Shown here: positions 25,009 through 33,750 of the stretch, one piece after another | Position numbering within the stretch: the first letter of the stretch is position 1 | Layout of the letters: each line of letters starts with the position of its first letter | Source of the DNA: an uncultured Lachnospiraceae bacterium | GTDB lineage: Bacteria > Bacillota > Clostridia > Lachnospirales > Lachnospiraceae | Direction: 5' to 3' | Assembly: GCA_947588845.1 (NCBI GenBank) | Contig: CANQAR010000027.1 | Coordinates: forward strand, 1-40,295 | Length of the DNA: 40,295 bases | Position numbers and translations under genes: made by a program | The notes under the pieces: model-generated | Seen by the model: the letters and a program-made list of their open reading frames with translations, nothing else | Databases searched by the model: none | What the model was told of the DNA's origin: nothing

Positions 25009-26595
25009 TTATTTTCCAAACTCGGAAAGCCGGAGACCCTTGTTGCGGTCAAGGACCATTCCCACCGACCAGCTGTTGACAAACAGCAGCAGCGGACGTC
25101 CCTTCAGATCCCTGATTTTCTTCATATCGGAAGTTCCGACAATGCGGTCCATATTGATATCCTCATTCTCAATCCAGCGGATATGCTCATACGGCAGATT
25201 CTCGAGAATAATGCCGACGTTGTACTCGTTCTCCAGACGGTATTTCAACACGTCAAACTGCAGAACTCCGACCACGCCCACAATGATCTCCTCCATTCCC
25301 GTATTGAACTCCTGGAAGATCTGGATGGCTCCCTCCTGGGCGATCTGACTGATCCCTTTCATAAACTGCTTGCGCTTCATCGTATCGACCTGGCGCACAC
25401 GCGCAAAATGCTCCGGGGCAAACGTCGGAATCCCTTCGTACGCAAACCGGTCCCCGACTCTGCATACCGTATCTCCGATGGAAAAAATACCCGGATCAAA
25501 GACTCCGATGATATCCCCGGCATAGGCTTCAGAGACGATATGACGTTCCTGCGCCATCATCTGCTGCGGCTGGGAAAGCCGGAGCTTTTTGTCTCCCTGC
25601 ACATGAAAGACTTCCATGCCGGCGTCGAATTTACCGGAGCAGATCCGCATAAACGCGATACGATCCCTGTGCGCCTTGTTCATGTTCGCCTGAATTTTGA
25701 ACACAAACGCGGAAAAACCATCGGACATCGGATCAACCGCACCGGCGTCCGAGATGCGCGGCAGAGGCGGCGTCGTCATCGCGAGAAAATGCTTCAGAAA
25801 AATTTCCACGCCGAAATTTGTCAGAGCCGAGCCAAAAAAGACCGGAGAAAGTTCCCCTCGGCTTACTTTTTCCTGATCAAACTCCGCCGAGGCTCCGTCC
25901 AGCAGTTCGATCTCTTCCTGGAGCGTCTCCATATTCTCTTCTCCAATAAAAGAGGCAAGCGCCGGATCGTCGATATCGATCTCTGTTGCGATTCCTTCCT
26001 TCGTCCCCTTCTGCGTATCCGTGTAGGTCGTCACCTTGCGCGCCGCCCGCTCATAGACGCCCTTGAAATTCTTCCCCGAACCGATCGGCCAGTTCACCGG
26101 GCAGGTCGCGATGCCGAGCTCTTTCTCAATATCATCAAGCAGCTCAAAAGAATCGTTCGCATCGCGGTCCAGCTTGTTGATAAATGTAAAAATCGGAATG
26201 TGCCTCATCACACAGACCTTGAACAGTTTTCTTGTCTGCGCCTCGACACCTTTCGACGCATCAATCACCATCACCGCGGAATCAGCCGCCATCAGCGTGC
26301 GGTACGTATCCTCCGAAAAATCCTGATGCCCCGGCGTGTCCAGAATGTTGATACAGTATCCTCCGTAATTAAACTGAAGCACCGATGAGGTCACTGAGAT
26401 ACCTCTTTCCTTCTCGATTTCCATCCAGTCCGACACCGCGTGGCGCGCCGTAGCCTTCCCTTTGACAGAACCCGCCAGATTGATCGCGCCTCCATACAGC
26501 AGAAATTTTTCCGTCAGAGTGGTCTTGCCTGCATCCGGATGGGAAATAATCGCAAAAGTCCTGCGTTTTGTTATCTCACTCTTCATATCGCTCAC
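25009..26595 (-). CDS. prfC: peptide chain release factor 3
   Basis: A 528-residue translational GTPase that recycles RF1/RF2. G domain: P-loop SHPDAGKTTLTEK, switch RGISVTSSV, DTPGHQDFSEDTYRTL, NKLDRDANDSFELLDDIE. The RF3-specific region VNWPIGSGKNFKGVYER and the C-terminal FQFEVLKYRLENEY-like VLQFDVLKYRLENEYNV are present. I favour a GTG start at 26595, since GGAGG lies 8 nt upstream; an ATG at 26628 would add 11 residues but has no ribosome site and would include that signal. Single-gene unit with its own promoter, divergent from pyrB. Confidence 0.95.
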   Translation of the reverse strand: MSDMKSEITKRRTFAIISHPDAGKTTLTEKFLLYGGAINLAGSVKGKATARHAVSDWMEIEKERGISVTSSVLQFNYGGYCINILDTPGHQDFSEDTYRTLMAADSAVMVIDASKGVEAQTRKLFKVCVMRHIPIFTFINKLDRDANDSFELLDDIEKELGIATCPVNWPIGSGKNFKGVYERAARKVTTYTDTQKGTKEGIATEIDIDDPALASFIGEENMETLQEEIELLDGASAEFDQEKVSRGELSPVFFGSALTNFGVEIFLKHFLAMTTPPLPRISDAGAVDPMSDGFSAFVFKIQANMNKAHRDRIAFMRICSGKFDAGMEVFHVQGDKKLRLSQPQQMMAQERHIVSEAYAGDIIGVFDPGIFSIGDTVCRVGDRFAYEGIPTFAPEHFARVRQVDTMKRKQFMKGISQIAQEGAIQIFQEFNTGMEEIIVGVVGVLQFDVLKYRLENEYNVGIILENLPYEHIRWIENEDINMDRIVGTSDMKKIRDLKGRPLLLFVNSWSVGMVLDRNKGLRLSEFGK

Positions 26596-26650
26596 AGCAC
26601 ATTCCTCCAACTCTTTTATCTTATCCATTCAGTTTTTTAACGCTCCGCTT

Positions 26651-26679
26651 ATTCTATCAATCCTTTCGGTCTCTGTCAA
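26651..26679 (-). promoter_or_regulatory. prfC promoter
   Basis: Minus strand: perfect -35 TTGACA (26674-26679), 17-nt spacer, -10 TAGAAT (26651-26656). Confidence 0.75.
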
Positions 26680-26737
26680 CGCCCAAAACGCCGGAGACGT
26701 TACTGTATGGAGACTGGGCTTTCTCTGTAAAAACCTC

Positions 26738-26766
26738 TTGAAATATTACTCCTGATAGTATATGAT
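26738..26766 (+). promoter_or_regulatory. pyrBI promoter
   Basis: -35 TTGAAA (26738-26743), 17-nt spacer, -10 TATGAT (26761-26766). The leader of about 77 nt shows no PyrR-type anti-anti-terminator or terminator hairpin, so control by attenuation is not evident. An AAGGAGGT site precedes the pyrB ATG. Confidence 0.72.
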
Positions 26767-26849
26767 AGTTCCAGCAATTTTCGCCCTGCCAGGAGCACAC
26801 GTTATACCGTTTTATAAAATCTGTCAAAAAAGTTTACAAGGAGGTTCCT

Positions 26850-27770
26850 ATGAGACACTTGATGAGTCCGCTGGACTTTACGGTCGAAGAGCTTGACAAA
26901 CTTCTCAATCTGGCAAATGATATCGAAAAAAATCCTGAAAAATACGCGCATGCCTGTGACGGCAAAAAAATTGCAACACTTTTTTATGAACCAAGTACCC
27001 GTACCAGACTCAGCTTCGAAGCGGCAATGCTGAACCTGGGCGGCAGTGTACTTGGTTTTTCTTCGGCCGATTCCAGTTCCGCGGCCAAAGGCGAAAGCGT
27101 CGCCGACACGATCCGGATCGTCTCCTGCTACGCGGACATCTGCGCCATGCGTCATCCCAAAGAAGGTGCGCCGCTTGTCGCTTCCCTGAAATCTTCCATC
27201 CCCGTGATCAACGCCGGAGACGGCGGACACCAGCATCCGACGCAGACGCTGACCGATCTGCTCACCATCCGCTCCCTGAAAGGACGGCTTGACAATCTAA
27301 CAATCGGCCTGTGCGGCGACCTCAAATTCGGACGCACCGTCCACTCTCTGATTCACGCGCTGGTCCGCTACCCGAACGTCCGCTTCGTCCTGATCTCCCC
27401 GGAAGAGCTCCGGATTCCCGATTACATCCGCGAGGATGTCCTGAAGCGGAACAACCAGGATTTCCGTGAAGTAGTCCGCCTTGAAGACGCGCTCCCTGAG
27501 CTTGACCTGCTCTACATGACGCGCGTCCAGAAGGAACGTTTCTTTAATGAAGAAGATTATGTCCGGATGAAGGATTTCTACATCCTGGACAAGGCTAAAA
27601 TGAAACTCGCGGGACCGGACATGCTGGTTCTCCATCCGCTTCCGCGTGTCAATGAGATCTCCGTCGAAGTGGATGACGATCCAAGAGCGGTTTATTTCAA
27701 ACAGGTGCAGTACGGCGTATATGTCAGAATGGCATTGATTCTCACATTACTGGAGGTGGAAGTATGTTAA
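26850..27770 (+). CDS. pyrB: aspartate carbamoyltransferase catalytic subunit
   Basis: A 306-residue enzyme joining carbamoyl phosphate and aspartate in pyrimidine synthesis. The carbamoyl-phosphate site is [19 protein letters not shown]. Other family motifs are [50 protein letters not shown] and [10 protein letters not shown]. It resembles the E. coli-type class B enzyme that pairs with a regulatory chain, and pyrI indeed follows with a 7-nt overlap (ATGTTAA), indicating translational coupling. Length is normal. No other pyr genes are in the window. Confidence 0.98.
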   Translation: MRHLMSPLDFTVEELDKLLNLANDIEKNPEKYAHACDGKKIATLFYEPSTRTRLSFEAAMLNLGGSVLGFSSADSSSAAKGESVADTIRIVSCYADICAMRHPKEGAPLVASLKSSIPVINAGDGGHQHPTQTLTDLLTIRSLKGRLDNLTIGLCGDLKFGRTVHSLIHALVRYPNVRFVLISPEELRIPDYIREDVLKRNNQDFREVVRLEDALPELDLLYMTRVQKERFFNEEDYVRMKDFYILDKAKMKLAGPDMLVLHPLPRVNEISVEVDDDPRAVYFKQVQYGVYVRMALILTLLEVEVC

Positions 27771-28204
27771 ATGTCGGTCAGTTAAATGAAGGAGTCGTCC
27801 TCGACCATATCGAGGCCGGAAAGAGCATGCAGATTTACCGTTACCTGAAACTGGACAAAATGGACTGCTGCGTCGCCATCATCAAGAACGCGCACAGCAA
27901 CAAAATGGGAAAGAAGGACATCATCAAGGTGGAATGCCCGATCGATCAGCTTGATCTCAATGTGCTCGGCTACATCGACCACAAGATCACCGTCAATATC
28001 ATCAAGGACGCGCGGATCGTCTCAAAAAAGGTCCTCTCCCTTCCGGAACAGCTTGTAAACATCATCACCTGCAAAAACCCGCGCTGCATTACCTCCATCG
28101 AGCAGGGGCTTGATCAGGTATTTTTCCTCGCCGATCCGGAAAAGGAAATCTACCGCTGCCGCTACTGTGAGGAAAAATACAGAAGTATGCGGCGCAAATC
28201 GTAG
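27764..28204 (+). CDS. pyrI: aspartate carbamoyltransferase regulatory subunit
   Basis: A 146-residue chain that binds CTP/ATP and gives allosteric control. N-terminal nucleotide domain: [30 protein letters not shown]-terminal zinc domain with four cysteines, C103, C108, C132 and C135 (CKNPRC and CRYC). It overlaps pyrB by 7 nt. A PyrI chain is absent from Bacillus but occurs in clostridia and enterics, so feedback inhibition by nucleotides is expected. Confidence 0.98.
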   Translation: MLNVGQLNEGVVLDHIEAGKSMQIYRYLKLDKMDCCVAIIKNAHSNKMGKKDIIKVECPIDQLDLNVLGYIDHKITVNIIKDARIVSKKVLSLPEQLVNIITCKNPRCITSIEQGLDQVFFLADPEKEIYRCRYCEEKYRSMRRKS

Positions 28205-28218
28205 CAGCCAAAGAAAAA

Positions 28219-28245
28219 GGGCAGGATGCGTTCCTGTCCTTTTTT
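28219..28245 (+). terminator. pyrBI terminator
   Basis: Stem GGGCAGGA (28219-28226) with TCCTGTCC (28232-28239), 8 bp with one G-U pair, then six T's (28240-28245). It starts 14 nt after the pyrI stop. Confidence 0.88.
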
Positions 28246-28341
28246 AGATTCATGCACAGGCCCCAGGCAGGGAAATCAGCTGCTGACGCAGCGCCTGGGC
28301 CGCATGCCTCCTGCTCGATTATATCCTCTTTCCCTGGAGAC

Positions 28342-28833
28342 TTACCGCTTTCTCTCATAACGGTAAAATGCATATTCCAGATCAAAATACGTCTGTTCCT
28401 CACTGTCTCCCGTGATCTCCCAGTCTTCCATCGCGTCGAGATCCGGAAAAAACGCGTCCGCCTGATAGAGACGATCGATCTTCGTCACATGCACAACATC
28501 GCAGTACGGAAGAAACTGCCGGTAGATGCTCTCTCCCCCGATGACAAAAATCCTGTCTGACGGATATTCTTTCAGTTTCTCCAGCACCTCCTCCATCGTA
28601 TGAAGGACAATGGCATTTTTTACCTGGTATCCTTCGCTGCGGGTCAGGACGATGTTTGTCCGGTTCGCGAGAGGCCGGCCGTTCGGAAAACTCTCGAGCG
28701 TCTTTCTCCCCATCACAACCACATTTCCGGTCGTCGCCTCCCTGAAAAATTTCATGTCGGCGGGAATGCTGACCAGAAGTTTATTTTTGTACCCGATTCC
28801 CCAGTGCTTATCCACAGCCACAATCATATTCAT
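28342..28833 (-). CDS. folA: dihydrofolate reductase
   Basis: A 163-residue enzyme reducing dihydrofolate with NADPH. Visible: MNMIVAVDKHWGIGYKNKLL (folate/nicotinamide loop), IPADMKFFREAT, the NADPH-binding VVVMGRKTLESFPNGRPL, and FVIGGESIYRQFLPYCD with the GG motif. AAAGGAG precedes the ATG. No thymidylate synthase gene is adjacent, which is less usual. Acquired trimethoprim-resistance variants cannot be told from sequence alone; this looks like the chromosomal housekeeping copy. Confidence 0.96.
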   Translation of the reverse strand: MNMIVAVDKHWGIGYKNKLLVSIPADMKFFREATTGNVVVMGRKTLESFPNGRPLANRTNIVLTRSEGYQVKNAIVLHTMEEVLEKLKEYPSDRIFVIGGESIYRQFLPYCDVVHVTKIDRLYQADAFFPDLDAMEDWEITGDSEEQTYFDLEYAFYRYERKR

Positions 28834-28977
28834 GAAAATTTCTCCTTTCCCGCTCCTTTATCGGATGTGAGCTTTGGCAGCTTTCTCCCAGACGCGCATG
28901 TTCTGCACTGCCAGACCGCGCAGTGAAGGGAACTCTGCAGATCCTTCCGCGCTCGCGCAGGCACGGCTTCTGTCCTG

Positions 28978-29137
28978 GTACTGTCCTGCGTAAATTTCGG
29001 TGAATAAATGTGCCTGATGTTTTCGTCAGGACAAGGCGGAGGAAGGAGGCGATGCGGTGGCATCGCTGACTGACGACAACGCAGTACTGGCGGAAACAGC
29101 TGGTGCAGAATTCACCGTTAATTGCGCAGGGCAGTAC
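28978..29137. mobile_element. MITE-like element with 28-bp terminal inverted repeats
   Basis: Positions 28978-29005 and 29110-29137 are inverted repeats matching at 23 of 28 positions, both ending GTACTG (outer) and CGGTGAAT (inner). Between them are two internal hairpins, CCTGATG/CGTCAGG (about 29013-29030) and GCGATGC/GCATCGC (29050-29067). No open frame of note, 160 bp in all. It lies just beyond the DHHW gene stop. The rest of 28834-28977 and 29138-29145 shows no gene. A target-site duplication is not clear. It could also be a transcribed structured RNA. Confidence 0.65.
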
Positions 29138-29145
29138 TAGTCCTG

Positions 29146-30279
29146 TCAGAACGCAAGTTTTGAAAGACTGACATCTTCGGCAAATCCTGCCGCGTTATAC
29201 AGCACCAGCAGATCTGTATAACCGCCTTTTTCGATCAGCTCGCTGATCTTCTGATTATAGTACCTTATGTCGAGCAAATCAATCTCCTCATATTCGCCAA
29301 GCAGAAACGGCGCAAAACAGTTTGCGTAGGAATCCTTGAGCAGCAGAATCTTCCTGCCGTTATCCGCTCTCGTCGTAATCTTCGTCAGCGCGTAATTCCC
29401 TCCGAAAAACACGCCGTACTTATCTTTCGTGTTAAGTTTGGAATAATCGTAAACGCTGTATTCTTTCTCCTGTCCGTCCGTCTCGACCGTATAAAAAATA
29501 TCTCTGCGCGGAAGATAGAGCCTGATCGCATCCTTCCTTGTCTCGATTCCCAGCTTCGACTGGACCGTCCCCTCAAACTCTTCCGTCACCGTCTCGATCT
29601 CATATTCATCCTCCGATGGTATATGCAGTCCTTTTGACGCAGCCCAGGCCTGATACACGTAAAATGCCGCCAATGTCGTCCAGTGATGGTCCGTCCGGTA
29701 ATAAATCTCCTCGTCCCTGTGCGACCGAAGTATTTCATTCGCGCCAAACCACAGATTCTCCGGTATCGCCCGTTCAATATCCGCGAGATAAAACCTCTCA
29801 TCATAAGGGGACGCAAACGGCGGAAGCTTGTCCCGCAGAACCGAAACCGCATTGGGGACAATCATGACCGTCGCCCCGTTCTCAAACCTGGCCTGATACT
29901 GTTCGAGAAACGCCGCAAGCAGCTGTATGTTTGTCTCTGCCTGCGCCGCGGTAAACGTTCCCGTATGTTTCTCAATCAGATAATCATCTTCCGCAAAATA
30001 AATATCCTTGCTTTCCCTTTTCTGCGTCAGCCGCTCCGCCGCCGTCTTCAGACCGATCCAGTCATCCCGCAGCACAAACTGATCCGTCAGATATGTTTCA
30101 TAATCTTCTTCAAACTCTCCGCTCAAAAGCGACTGCAGAGTAACCTCCGGATGTCCGGCCAGCTCCCGGTTCTCCGCCTCGGAACGCGCCCGCTCCGGGG
30201 TAAGAAACGTAGCCAGCGTAAACCCGAAGATCAGGATGACAAACAGCAGGATTATATTCCATGATTGGCGTCTGTTCAT
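29146..30279 (-). CDS. DHHW-family protein (AlgX/AlgJ-like, surface polymer acetylation)
   Basis: A 377-residue protein with one N-terminal membrane anchor (about 8-27) and an extracellular SGNH-hydrolase-like domain. The hallmark DHHW is at 197-200 (IYYRTDHHWTTLAAF), with a downstream KDSYANCFAPFLL block holding the likely nucleophilic Ser. By analogy with AlgJ/AlgX and DltD, it may transfer acyl groups delivered by the neighbouring MBOAT protein onto a surface polysaccharide. It follows the MBOAT gene by 24 nt. GGAG precedes the ATG. The polymer substrate cannot be told. Confidence 0.85.
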   Translation of the reverse strand: MNRRQSWNIILLFVILIFGFTLATFLTPERARSEAENRELAGHPEVTLQSLLSGEFEEDYETYLTDQFVLRDDWIGLKTAAERLTQKRESKDIYFAEDDYLIEKHTGTFTAAQAETNIQLLAAFLEQYQARFENGATVMIVPNAVSVLRDKLPPFASPYDERFYLADIERAIPENLWFGANEILRSHRDEEIYYRTDHHWTTLAAFYVYQAWAASKGLHIPSEDEYEIETVTEEFEGTVQSKLGIETRKDAIRLYLPRRDIFYTVETDGQEKEYSVYDYSKLNTKDKYGVFFGGNYALTKITTRADNGRKILLLKDSYANCFAPFLLGEYEEIDLLDIRYYNQKISELIEKGGYTDLLVLYNAAGFAEDVSLSKLAF

Positions 30280-30303
30280 AAATAAATCTCCTTCAAAACT
30301 CCC

Positions 30304-31725
30304 TTAAAATCTGAAATAGAGGAACGGATTGTACGATGCGTCAACCAGCCATGCGACTGACAGCAGGAAAACCGCTGTGTAAAACGCACCTCTTGCCGCG
30401 ACGGCGGCCCAGTCCCTGTCACGAAGCGCCCCGGCAATCCTTCTTCCAACGCCCGCCGGAATCCGGGTGCTTCCCAGAAACAGAAGAAGCAGAAGAAACG
30501 CATTATTATATAGAAGATACACAGTCTCCTGGTTGAGAAGCTCTCCCCCGTACATTCCAAACAGCGACCGCATGTACCGCAGCCCGAGTCCCATATCGTC
30601 AAACACAAACAGATTCCAGCCCAGCATCACAAAAAAGATGCAGTAAACATGGCGAAACGCTGCCGGAAGCTTTTCAAGAAAACGCCCGAGCACAAATTTT
30701 TCGACCAGAAGAAGTATCCCGTAGTACAGTCCCCAGACGACAAAATTCCAGCTCGCGCCGTGCCAGATTCCCGTGAGAAGCCAGACTGTCATGATATTCC
30801 GGATATGTTTTCCTCTGCTGACCCGGTTTCCTCCAAGCGGTATATAAACGTAGTCCCGAAACCAGGTGCTCAGCGAAATATGCCACCTGCGCCAGAATTC
30901 CGTAATACTTTTGGAAATATACGGATAATTGAAATTTTCGAGAAACGTGAACCCGAACATATGCCCAAGGCCGATCGCCATATCCGAATACGCGGAAAAA
31001 TCAAAATAAATCTGAAAGGTATAGGCGGCCATCCCCATCCAGGCAGTCAGAACAGGCAGCCCTTCCGGCGGCATTGCCTGAATGGAATCCCAGAGCATGC
31101 CGGCATTGTTGGCGAGAAGAACCTTTTTCCCAAGGCCGACCATAAAGCGGTGAATCCCTTCCGCAAACTGTTCCGCACTCTCCCTGCGCCTGCGAAGCTG
31201 ACGGTCGATCGTCTTGTACTGGACAATCGGTCCCGCGATCAGCTGCGGGAACATCGCGACATAGGCGCCGAACGAAATCAGATTTTTCTGCACCTTCGCC
31301 TCGCCGCGGTATACATCAATTGTATAGGACATTGTCTGGAACGTGTAAAATGAAATTCCAATCGGCAGCGATATCTCCGGAACCGCAAGTCCCAGCCCGG
31401 TCAGCCCGTTGACCGAGCGGACCACAAACCCCGCGTATTTAAAAAATCCAAGCAGAGAAAGACTGATCACAGACGACACGGCCAGAGCGGTTCCGGCCGC
31501 TCTCTTCCGGCCATTTTTCCGGAAACGGTCGACGCAGATTCCCCCTGTATACGACACCAGAACAGAGACCAGCATCAGCACAATATAAACCGGCTCTCCC
31601 CAGGCGTAAAACACAAGACTCGCCAGAAACAAAATCAGGTTCCGAAACCTTGCCGGGGCCGCATAATAGATGAGCAGGACAGCCGGAAGAAATCGAAACA
31701 GAAAAAGCAGACTGCTGAATACCAT
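30304..31725 (-). CDS. MBOAT O-acyltransferase, AlgI/DltB-like
   Basis: A 473-residue protein with about 11 membrane segments. Family motifs: LPIGISFYTFQTMSYTIDVYRG, FPQLIAGPIVQY, FDFSAYSDMAIGLGHMFG, FWRRWHISLSTWFRDYVYIPLGG (H282) and TGIWHGASWNFVVWG with the invariant H322. It moves an acyl group across the membrane to an extracytoplasmic acceptor. The start at 31725 is fixed by AGGAG 8 nt upstream. With the DHHW partner it forms a two-gene unit divergent from a SGNH hydrolase gene. DltB is unlikely because dltA/C/D are absent; AlgI-like acetyl transfer is more fitting. Confidence 0.92.
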   Translation of the reverse strand: MVFSSLLFLFRFLPAVLLIYYAAPARFRNLILFLASLVFYAWGEPVYIVLMLVSVLVSYTGGICVDRFRKNGRKRAAGTALAVSSVISLSLLGFFKYAGFVVRSVNGLTGLGLAVPEISLPIGISFYTFQTMSYTIDVYRGEAKVQKNLISFGAYVAMFPQLIAGPIVQYKTIDRQLRRRRESAEQFAEGIHRFMVGLGKKVLLANNAGMLWDSIQAMPPEGLPVLTAWMGMAAYTFQIYFDFSAYSDMAIGLGHMFGFTFLENFNYPYISKSITEFWRRWHISLSTWFRDYVYIPLGGNRVSRGKHIRNIMTVWLLTGIWHGASWNFVVWGLYYGILLLVEKFVLGRFLEKLPAAFRHVYCIFFVMLGWNLFVFDDMGLGLRYMRSLFGMYGGELLNQETVYLLYNNAFLLLLLFLGSTRIPAGVGRRIAGALRDRDWAAVAARGAFYTAVFLLSVAWLVDASYNPFLYFRF

Positions 31726-31823
31726 ACTTACAACTCCTGTGATCACCGCGGACTGAACAGATCTCCTTTATCCGGCCCCGCCCGCGATTCTTTTAAATTT
31801 TATTTAAAAATTAAAATTTGCCA

Positions 31824-31851
31824 TTTACAATCAGCCAGTTTATTATATAAT
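31824..31851 (+). promoter_or_regulatory. promoter of the SGNH hydrolase gene
   Basis: -35 TTTACA (31824-31829), 16-nt spacer, perfect -10 TATAAT (31846-31851), in a very A/T-rich divergent region. AGGAG occurs upstream of the ATG at 31931. Confidence 0.65.
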
Positions 31852-31930
31852 ATAGTATTGCGATAATCAATTCCAAATTACGATAAATTTGATCTTCATA
31901 TAAGGAGAGAAATACAGGAGATAGTTACAT

Positions 31931-32920
31931 ATGACTGAGAAACGCAGAAGAAGAAAACGTCACGATTTTCTGGTTCTGAAACTGGTTCTGCTTGTGGCCG
32001 TAGTGCTGGTGATCTTTGAAGGACGTCTCGTTATGACGATGATATCCAACAGTTCTTTGCAAAAAGCGCCGAATGTAACGCAGGGTTCCACGTCCACAAA
32101 GTCCGCAGCGGGCCTGGATGGCGATCCGAACGGCTCTTCCCCGGATACCGCAGGCAGTAAAAATCTGGATGAACCGCTTGCGGGCCTTCCTACGCTTTCC
32201 CTGAATGACATCTCTTTCGACGAGACGGAATCTGAGGCGGAGACGGAACCGGAGACGAACGCCCGTACGGATACCGATACAAAACCGGACTCCCAAAGCA
32301 GTGCGATTGTCGGCAAAGCTGCCAAACCGGTGGACGACTCCTATTTTTCCGACGCGGTATTCATCGGCGATTCCCGTATGGAAGGTTTCCGCAATGCTTC
32401 CGGTATTACTCAGGGACAGTTTTTCACAAGCGTCGGCATGTCGCTGTCCGGTCTGATCAACAAGCCTCTCATTCAGCTGGGAAATGAGACTGTCACAGTG
32501 GCCGCCGCTGTATCAGGCGGTACCTACGGCAAAATTTACCTGATGCTCGGCACCAATGATCTGGGAGAATACGATCTGGAAAGCTTCCATGACGGTTTTT
32601 CATCCGCCGCAGCCCGTCTTCTCGAACTGCAGCCCGGGGCGATTCTCTATGTCTGCAGCATCATATATGTGGAAGAAGCCAAGGCGATCCCCAACAGTGG
32701 GGAATACGTAAACAATACGAACGTAGACAAGCTGAACGCTATTCTTCTCCGGATATGCGAAGAACAGGGGTATCACTACATTGATCTGAACGAGATCTTC
32801 TCCAACGGCAACGGCGGACTGATCGAAGGCGCCTCCAGCGACGGCGTCCATGTTTATCCGGAGTACTGCAAACAGATGCTTGATTATCTGAAAAACCACT
32901 ACATCCCGGAGGATGATTAA
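31931..32920 (+). CDS. membrane-anchored SGNH hydrolase
   Basis: A 329-residue protein: a basic N-terminus (RRRRKR) then one membrane segment (13-29), an acidic/Ser/Thr-rich linker (about 45-130, ETESEAETEPETNA), and an extracellular SGNH domain. Blocks seen: FIGDSRM with nucleophile S148, GTND with N209, and DGVHVYPEY with D304/H307. The family removes O-acetyl or other esters from polysaccharides or peptidoglycan. Located divergent from the MBOAT/DHHW pair and followed by the DUF4358 lipoprotein, so it may trim the same polymer (inference). Substrate unknown. Confidence 0.85.
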   Translation: MTEKRRRRKRHDFLVLKLVLLVAVVLVIFEGRLVMTMISNSSLQKAPNVTQGSTSTKSAAGLDGDPNGSSPDTAGSKNLDEPLAGLPTLSLNDISFDETESEAETEPETNARTDTDTKPDSQSSAIVGKAAKPVDDSYFSDAVFIGDSRMEGFRNASGITQGQFFTSVGMSLSGLINKPLIQLGNETVTVAAAVSGGTYGKIYLMLGTNDLGEYDLESFHDGFSSAAARLLELQPGAILYVCSIIYVEEAKAIPNSGEYVNNTNVDKLNAILLRICEEQGYHYIDLNEIFSNGNGGLIEGASSDGVHVYPEYCKQMLDYLKNHYIPEDD

Positions 32921-33008
32921 AATTAAAAACGGCGAAAGGGTATTTTTACGCAATCTGAAAACAACCGAAGGATTTCACGGAGATTCCACTGGAAGAACCG
33001 GAGTTCAG

Positions 33009-33057
33009 GACTCGCCCGCGAGTCTTGCGCGCGGGATTCGGGTCTGCGTCAGCAGAC
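33009..33057. repeat. hairpins between the SGNH and DUF4358 genes
   Basis: GACTCG/CGAGTC (33009-33024) and GTCTGC/GCAGAC (33042-33057) are perfect stems. A competing pairing, CCCGCG (33015-33020) with CGCGGG (33030-33035), excludes the first. Neither has a T-run. They may tune read-through to the lipoprotein gene. Confidence 0.4.
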
Positions 33058-33115
33058 ATCCTCAATTCCGGATCCCTGCGGGAATAAAAAGAAAAACAAC
33101 AGAAAGGGGTATATT

Positions 33116-33583
33116 ATGAAAAAATTCAAGACCATGATCCTTGCAGCAGCAGTGATATTCTGCCTTACCGCATGCGGAGGCGGAGGGAGCAAAGAAGTGA
33201 GCGTTGATATTGACAAGCTCTCCAGCGACCTTCTGGAGACTGTTACGACCGACGTCCTGTCCCAGACAGCTTCTGAGATGGTTCCTTCCATTTATTCTCT
33301 GAATGCCGACGACATCGAGGCCAGCGTCGCTTACGCAAGCTCGGGCGCTACCGCCTGCGAAGTCGCAGTCATCCAGAGCAAGGACAGCAAAAAAACCGGA
33401 GATGTTGAGAAAAAACTCCAGGCCCGCGTGGACAGCCAGTCCTCTCTCTATGCTTCCTATAATGAAGGGGAAGTCGCAAAACTTGACAAGGCAGTCATCA
33501 AAAGCGCCGGCAGCTACACCGTTCTGTGCGTCTGCGACGATCCGGACAAGGCCGAAGATATTCTGAAAGATTATGGTTTCTGA
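33116..33583 (+). CDS. DUF4358-like lipoprotein
   Basis: A 155-residue exported protein: signal MKKFKTMILAAAVIFCLTAC with the lipobox LTAC (lipid-modified Cys20), then a small domain (SVDIDKLSSDLLETV ... SIYSLNADDIEASVAYASSGATACEVAVIQ ... VEKKLQARVDSQSSLYASYNEGEVAKLDKAVI). This matches the DUF4358 pattern, a family of unknown function often found with MBOAT and DHHW genes in clostridia. AAAGGGG precedes the ATG. It lies 195 nt after the SGNH gene on the same strand, probably co-expressed, and ends at a strong terminator. Confidence 0.78.
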   Translation: MKKFKTMILAAAVIFCLTACGGGGSKEVSVDIDKLSSDLLETVTTDVLSQTASEMVPSIYSLNADDIEASVAYASSGATACEVAVIQSKDSKKTGDVEKKLQARVDSQSSLYASYNEGEVAKLDKAVIKSAGSYTVLCVCDDPDKAEDILKDYGF

Positions 33584-33625
33584 TCCGCTGCCTGTCTGGC
33601 AGAATCATGTTGAAAAAGGTTGTGC

Positions 33626-33664
33626 AAAAGACCGGCATTCGCTTTCAAGGCGGGCCGGTCTTTT
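33626..33664. terminator. bidirectional terminator
   Basis: AAAAGACCGGC (33626-33636) pairs perfectly with GCCGGTCTTTT (33654-33664). The A- and T-tails allow function in both directions, between the DUF4358 gene (+) and the SdpI-like gene (-). Confidence 0.85.
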
Positions 33665-33750
33665 ACTATGGTGAAAAATCTATCCGAAGTTCTTCCTCCA
33701 TTTTGCTGTCAGACTCCGGCCGGATCTTTCCCGGAATTTCTCCAGCCGCA

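Noticed and set aside
25183-26388. 401-codon open frame antisense to prfC
   Set aside because: Shadow of a strongly conserved GTPase; basic, low-complexity product and no start signal.
26767-26849. Riboswitch or PyrR attenuator in the pyrB leader
   Set aside because: The leader is short, has no terminator hairpin with T-run and no conserved anti-anti-terminator pattern that I can see.
30304-31725. MBOAT gene as dltB of a D-alanylation operon
   Set aside because: No dltA, dltC or dltD nearby; the partner has the DHHW motif typical of the AlgJ/AlgX-like set.
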